Of a DNA stretch of 9,007 nt, positions 6,839 to 9,007 are shown one piece after another. Source of the stretch: an uncultured Bacillus sp. (GTDB lineage: Bacteria; Bacillota; Bacilli; Bacillales; DSM-1321); the NCBI GenBank assembly GCA_934215995.1, contig CAKQBC010000078.1, positions 1 through 9,007 of the forward strand, written 5' to 3'. Every line of letters begins with the position of its first letter. Within the stretch, counting starts at the first letter, position 1. The notes under the pieces were generated by a model. The model was not told where the DNA came from. It worked only from the letters and a program-made list of their open reading frames with translations, and did no database searches. A program made the translations under genes and the position numbers.

Positions 6839-7615
6839 TCAGTCAGCCTCTCCATTGGAAAGATGAAGAATATGGGTTTCCGGTTTGGCACCCAGCCTGA
6901 AAGGAATAAGACTGGTCCCATGTCCGTTGCTGACGAGCACTTTCACATTTTCTTTCACTGTCAGCCCGCCCAATTTATATTTGCCGATGCCGAATAGGCG
7001 GATTTGCCCCCCATGTGTATGCCCGCTCAGAAAAAGGGATATATTATGTTCCTTTTCCACTCTGCGGATCATGCTTGGACAATGGCTGACAAGGATTTTG
7101 AATGCAGCATCCCCTCCATCAGCCAAGGCCAAATCGAGCCTCGCCCTGCCGCCATCATTGTAATCCACCCCAAGTATCGCCAGTTTATCGCCGGTTTGCG
7201 ATTCGAATATAGCTGCGGTATTATCAAGGATCTTCACGCCAAGCCCCAGAAGGGTTGCATCCAACAGATGATAATCCAGCTCGTAATCATTGTTTCCCCA
7301 GACGAAATAGACAGGGCCTATCTCTTGAAGCATCCGAATATTGTCTTCAATCCGGGACATCGAAACCCCAGCCTCCGCTAAATCTCCCCCGATAATGACC
7401 AATTCCGCTTTCCCTGCCACCTTGTCGATCAGGTTGCGGCTGATTTTCCGTTTATGGATATCCGAGATGAAATAAACCGACACTCTTCCAAAGCTTGGCG
7501 GAAAAGCTTCGAAACTCAAATCGTGTTCCAGAACTCGATCGGATTCAGCCAATCTATGCATATAAATCATCAGGATAATAAGAAAAAGAAAAAGGCCCAA
7601 AAGTACATAAACCAT
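6839..7615 (-). CDS. ypbG: YpbG, membrane-anchored metallophosphoesterase
   Basis: A 258-residue calcineurin-like phosphoesterase of unknown substrate. One N-terminal hydrophobic segment (about 2-19) anchors it to the membrane. The catalytic domain follows with the metal-binding motifs in order: SDIH (Asp52, His54), GGD (Asp78), GNND (Asn108), SHCPSM (His178) and GHTHGGQ (His199, His201). The third motif is GNND where most of the superfamily has GNH[DE], so the usual proton-donor His is Asn109. The C-terminal block GTSLIPFRLGAKPE resembles the end of YkuE/LpxH-like relatives. The ATG start has GAGGGAG (7621-7627) 5 bases upstream. It follows the CBS gene after a terminator and precedes mecB by 188 bases, the same order as in B. 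subtilis. No terminator was seen after it. Confidence 0.9.
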   Translation of the reverse strand: MVYVLLGLFLFLIILMIYMHRLAESDRVLEHDLSFEAFPPSFGRVSVYFISDIHKRKISRNLIDKVAGKAELVIIGGDLAEAGVSMSRIEDNIRMLQEIGPVYFVWGNNDYELDYHLLDATLLGLGVKILDNTAAIFESQTGDKLAILGVDYNDGGRARLDLALADGGDAAFKILVSHCPSMIRRVEKEHNISLFLSGHTHGGQIRLFGIGKYKLGGLTVKENVKVLVSNGHGTSLIPFRLGAKPETHILHLSNGEAD

Positions 7616-7634
7616 AAAAGCTCCCTCAAGTTTT

Positions 7635-7650
7635 TATTGAAATAATATCA
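7635..7650 (-). promoter_or_regulatory. Candidate extended -10 promoter of ypbG
   Basis: The minus strand reads TGATATTAT (7642-7650), an extended -10 (TGnTATTAT, 5 of 6 to TATAAT), in AT-rich DNA just after the upstream terminator and about 27 bases before the ATG. No convincing -35 was found. Confidence 0.4.
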
Positions 7651-7693
7651 TAATTTTCCACAAAAACATATTTTCTGCCTATTGATTCCATGC

Positions 7694-7722
7694 AAAAAGC
7701 CCTTTTCTTAATGAAAAGGGCT
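7694..7722 (-). terminator. Strong terminator downstream of the CBS-domain gene
   Basis: AGCCCTTTTC and GAAAAGGGCT form a perfect 10-bp stem (arms 7698-7707 and 7713-7722) with a 5-base loop. On the minus strand the T's at 7694-7698 follow. It lies about 97 bases after the CBS gene stop, so that transcript has a fairly long 3' tail. It separates that gene from ypbG. Confidence 0.88.
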
Positions 7723-7775
7723 AAGGGGACATATAGTTTCATAGAATCACTGCAAGATAAAAGGAGAATCAGCCT

Positions 7776-7832
7776 ATGGTTGAACCAAGAAGCCTTAATA
7801 TGGAACCGATGGCCGGGATCAGTCTTCTGTAA
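7776..7832 (+). CDS. Possible 18-residue peptide ORF opposite the CBS gene end
   Basis: On the plus strand, AAAAGGAGA (7759-7767 region) stands 8-9 bases before an ATG that opens 18 codons (MVEPRSLNMEPMAGISLL), ending with TAA at 7830-7832. Its last codons overlap the 3' end of the convergent CBS gene. The ribosome binding site is strong, but no promoter is seen and the length is within chance expectation. I do not recognise the peptide. It is listed only as a candidate. Confidence 0.15.
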   Translation: MVEPRSLNMEPMAGISLL

Positions 7833-8451
7833 TGCTCAGAATCCTAAAGCCTGTCGCTTCCATCTTTTTCGTGAATTTATCGAGATTGGAAGTAGGTTCG
7901 ATTTTCATGACCATCCTTCTGACCAATTCATCTGTTTCATCGAATGTCACGAAAGAGATGACATGTTCATGATATTGGTGTGCTATTTCGGATAGCTTGG
8001 CTAAACGGCCTTCTGTTTCCACAGATGTAAAGGCAATTCTAATTCCTTTCTTTTGCATGCCGAAGGCGCTCTGGAATTGCTCGAGCACATCAAAACGTGT
8101 GACTATGCCGAGGAACTCTCCCTTTTGGCCGAGAACAGCTAGGAGCGGGAAATCCTTCAGCTTCAGGAGAAGCTTTTCGAAAATCTCTTCCCCGTGAAGG
8201 ACATCGTCCTGATGAGTAAGGATATCCCTGGCTTTTGTTGCCCTGATGTACGTATCTTTGTCTCCGCCATTAGTGAAATGCGTTTCATAGATTCTGTTTT
8301 TAGTAACGATTCCGATATACCTGTCCCCTTCTAATACAGGCATGCCTTCAATTCCATGCAGTTCGAATTTATTGAGTACTTCCTCCAAAGATTCATCCGG
8401 ACCGGCCGTATGGCAGTCATGCTTTTCAATCATGATACTTTTTACGAACAT
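7819..8451 (-). CDS. CBS-CBS-ACT-like ligand-binding regulatory protein (AcuB-like)
   Basis: A 210-residue soluble protein with two CBS motifs (about 1-55 and 72-127) that should form one Bateman module. The C-terminal domain (about 137-207) has an ACT-like pattern (GIRIAF, then a helix, VISFVTF, then a helix, GFRILSI). Bateman modules usually bind adenine nucleotides, S-adenosylmethionine or cyclic di-AMP; ACT domains bind small molecules such as amino acids. The architecture and length match B. subtilis AcuB, but it is not in the acu operon, so AcuB function is not claimed. The ATG at 8451 is preferred (AAGGAG 10 bases upstream); a GTG at 8460 is too close to that site. It starts 31 bases after ypbF with no terminator, so the two form an operon. 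This gene is not present between ypbF and ypbG in B. subtilis. Confidence 0.85.
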   Translation of the reverse strand: MFVKSIMIEKHDCHTAGPDESLEEVLNKFELHGIEGMPVLEGDRYIGIVTKNRIYETHFTNGGDKDTYIRATKARDILTHQDDVLHGEEIFEKLLLKLKDFPLLAVLGQKGEFLGIVTRFDVLEQFQSAFGMQKKGIRIAFTSVETEGRLAKLSEIAHQYHEHVISFVTFDETDELVRRMVMKIEPTSNLDKFTKKMEATGFRILSITED

Positions 8452-8482
8452 GGCCAACACTCTCCTTTACATTAATCGCTGC

Positions 8483-8944
8483 TTATTTATTTTCATGATA
8501 AAGGTTGATATCGTATGTTTCTTTCATGACCTGAAAAATCTTATGCCTCTCTCTCCAGGCGTTTTCATGCTTCCATAAATCCTTGCTCCTATCCACAATC
8601 TCGCATCTTAACGCATGGTATTCTTTTTCTGCTTTATCCGTTTTCTTTTTTAAGATAAGCATGTACCCATATGCCCCGATTACAGCCAAACAATAAAAGA
8701 GCGACTGCGAGTGCCCGAAGAAGCTTGTGACCATATCCAAAAATGAATAAGAATATGGTTTCACAAAGAAATAATAGAGATAGCCCACAAGCAAAAAGCC
8801 CAAGGTGATGGACACGATAGTTGTCCATAAATGCTTCTTCTTTAAGTAATCATACTTTTTCTTCCGATCCACCACATTCTGCAGCATTTTCTTAGTGGCC
8901 TGATCGGTCAGGTTTTCATCCAGATTCACTATGGTCTGATCCAT
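8483..8944 (-). CDS. ypbF: YpbF, small membrane protein (DUF2663)
   Basis: A 153-residue protein of unknown function. Its layout is a charged N-terminal helix (about 10-38), two transmembrane segments (about 40-61 and 80-98) with a short loop between, then a charged, probably coiled C-terminal tail (about 99-150). The length and layout match B. subtilis YpbF (147 residues), and position upstream of ypbG-mecB-gudB agrees. The ATG at 8944 is chosen because GAGGGGTGA lies 7-10 bases upstream; an in-frame ATG at 8962 has no ribosome binding site. The 18 codons at the upstream edge and the short remaining sequence to 9007 hold no clear promoter. It is followed by the CBS gene after 31 bases. Confidence 0.85.
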   Translation of the reverse strand: MDQTIVNLDENLTDQATKKMLQNVVDRKKKYDYLKKKHLWTTIVSITLGFLLVGYLYYFFVKPYSYSFLDMVTSFFGHSQSLFYCLAVIGAYGYMLILKKKTDKAEKEYHALRCEIVDRSKDLWKHENAWRERHKIFQVMKETYDINLYHENK

Positions 8945-9007
8945 ATTTCGTTCACCCCTCATAGGATAAGTCTATGAAAGGCGCAAAATAATCAGAACAT
9001 GCTATTG

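Noticed and set aside
6688..6921. A 77-codon minus-strand frame overlapping the ypbG end and filling most of the ypbG-mecB gap
   Set aside because: It starts inside ypbG in another frame, has no ribosome binding site at any start, and matches no family I recognise.
8945..9007. A promoter for ypbF at the window edge (TTGCGC followed by TATGAG)
   Set aside because: Both hexamers are poor and the start site would fall in the ribosome binding site; the true promoter may lie beyond the window.

Overview
The window reads as an ordinary core stretch of a spore-forming Bacillaceae chromosome. It has moderate GC, strong AGGAGG-type ribosome binding sites, several GTG starts, and the spore germination pair sleB-ypeB. 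All ten genes lie on the minus strand, so transcription runs from high to low coordinates. I found no convincing plus-strand gene, no RNA gene, no mobile element and no CRISPR array. The largest gene-free gap is about 240 bases (5822-6062), and it holds a promoter and a terminator.

In transcription order the genes are: ypbF (small two-helix membrane protein), a CBS-CBS-ACT-like protein, ypbG (membrane-anchored metallophosphoesterase), mecB (Clp adaptor of the MecA family), gudB (glutamate dehydrogenase), ypdA (bacilliredoxin reductase), ansA (L-asparaginase), prsW (site-1 protease for anti-sigma-W), sleB (germination lytic transglycosylase) and the 5' part of ypeB. This is the Bacillus subtilis ypb-ypc-ypd-ype order with two extra genes: the CBS protein after ypbF, and ansA between ypdA and prsW.

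Probable transcription units, judged from spacing and hairpins, are as follows. ypbF and the CBS gene share a unit ending at a strong terminator near 7698-7722. ypbG has an extended -10 promoter. mecB has its own candidate promoter and ends at a terminator at 6021-6052. gudB has an extended -10 promoter and ends at a weaker hairpin at 4476-4507. ypdA and ansA lack a terminator between them and may be co-transcribed, ending at a large symmetric terminator at 2364-2409. prsW ends at a terminator that overlaps its stop codon. sleB-ypeB is a tight two-gene operon, for which a forespore sigma-G-like promoter can be proposed.

The genes do not form one pathway. gudB and ansA both serve amino-acid catabolism (asparagine to aspartate, glutamate to 2-oxoglutarate, each releasing ammonia). 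ypdA serves bacillithiol redox repair, mecB and prsW regulated proteolysis, and sleB-ypeB cortex lysis. The more useful observations are small: mis-extendable starts in prsW and gudB, an undamaged gudB, inverted repeats at the ansA and mecB 5' regions, and a His-to-Asn change in the YpbG metallophosphoesterase motif. I see no evidence for an undescribed multi-gene system.
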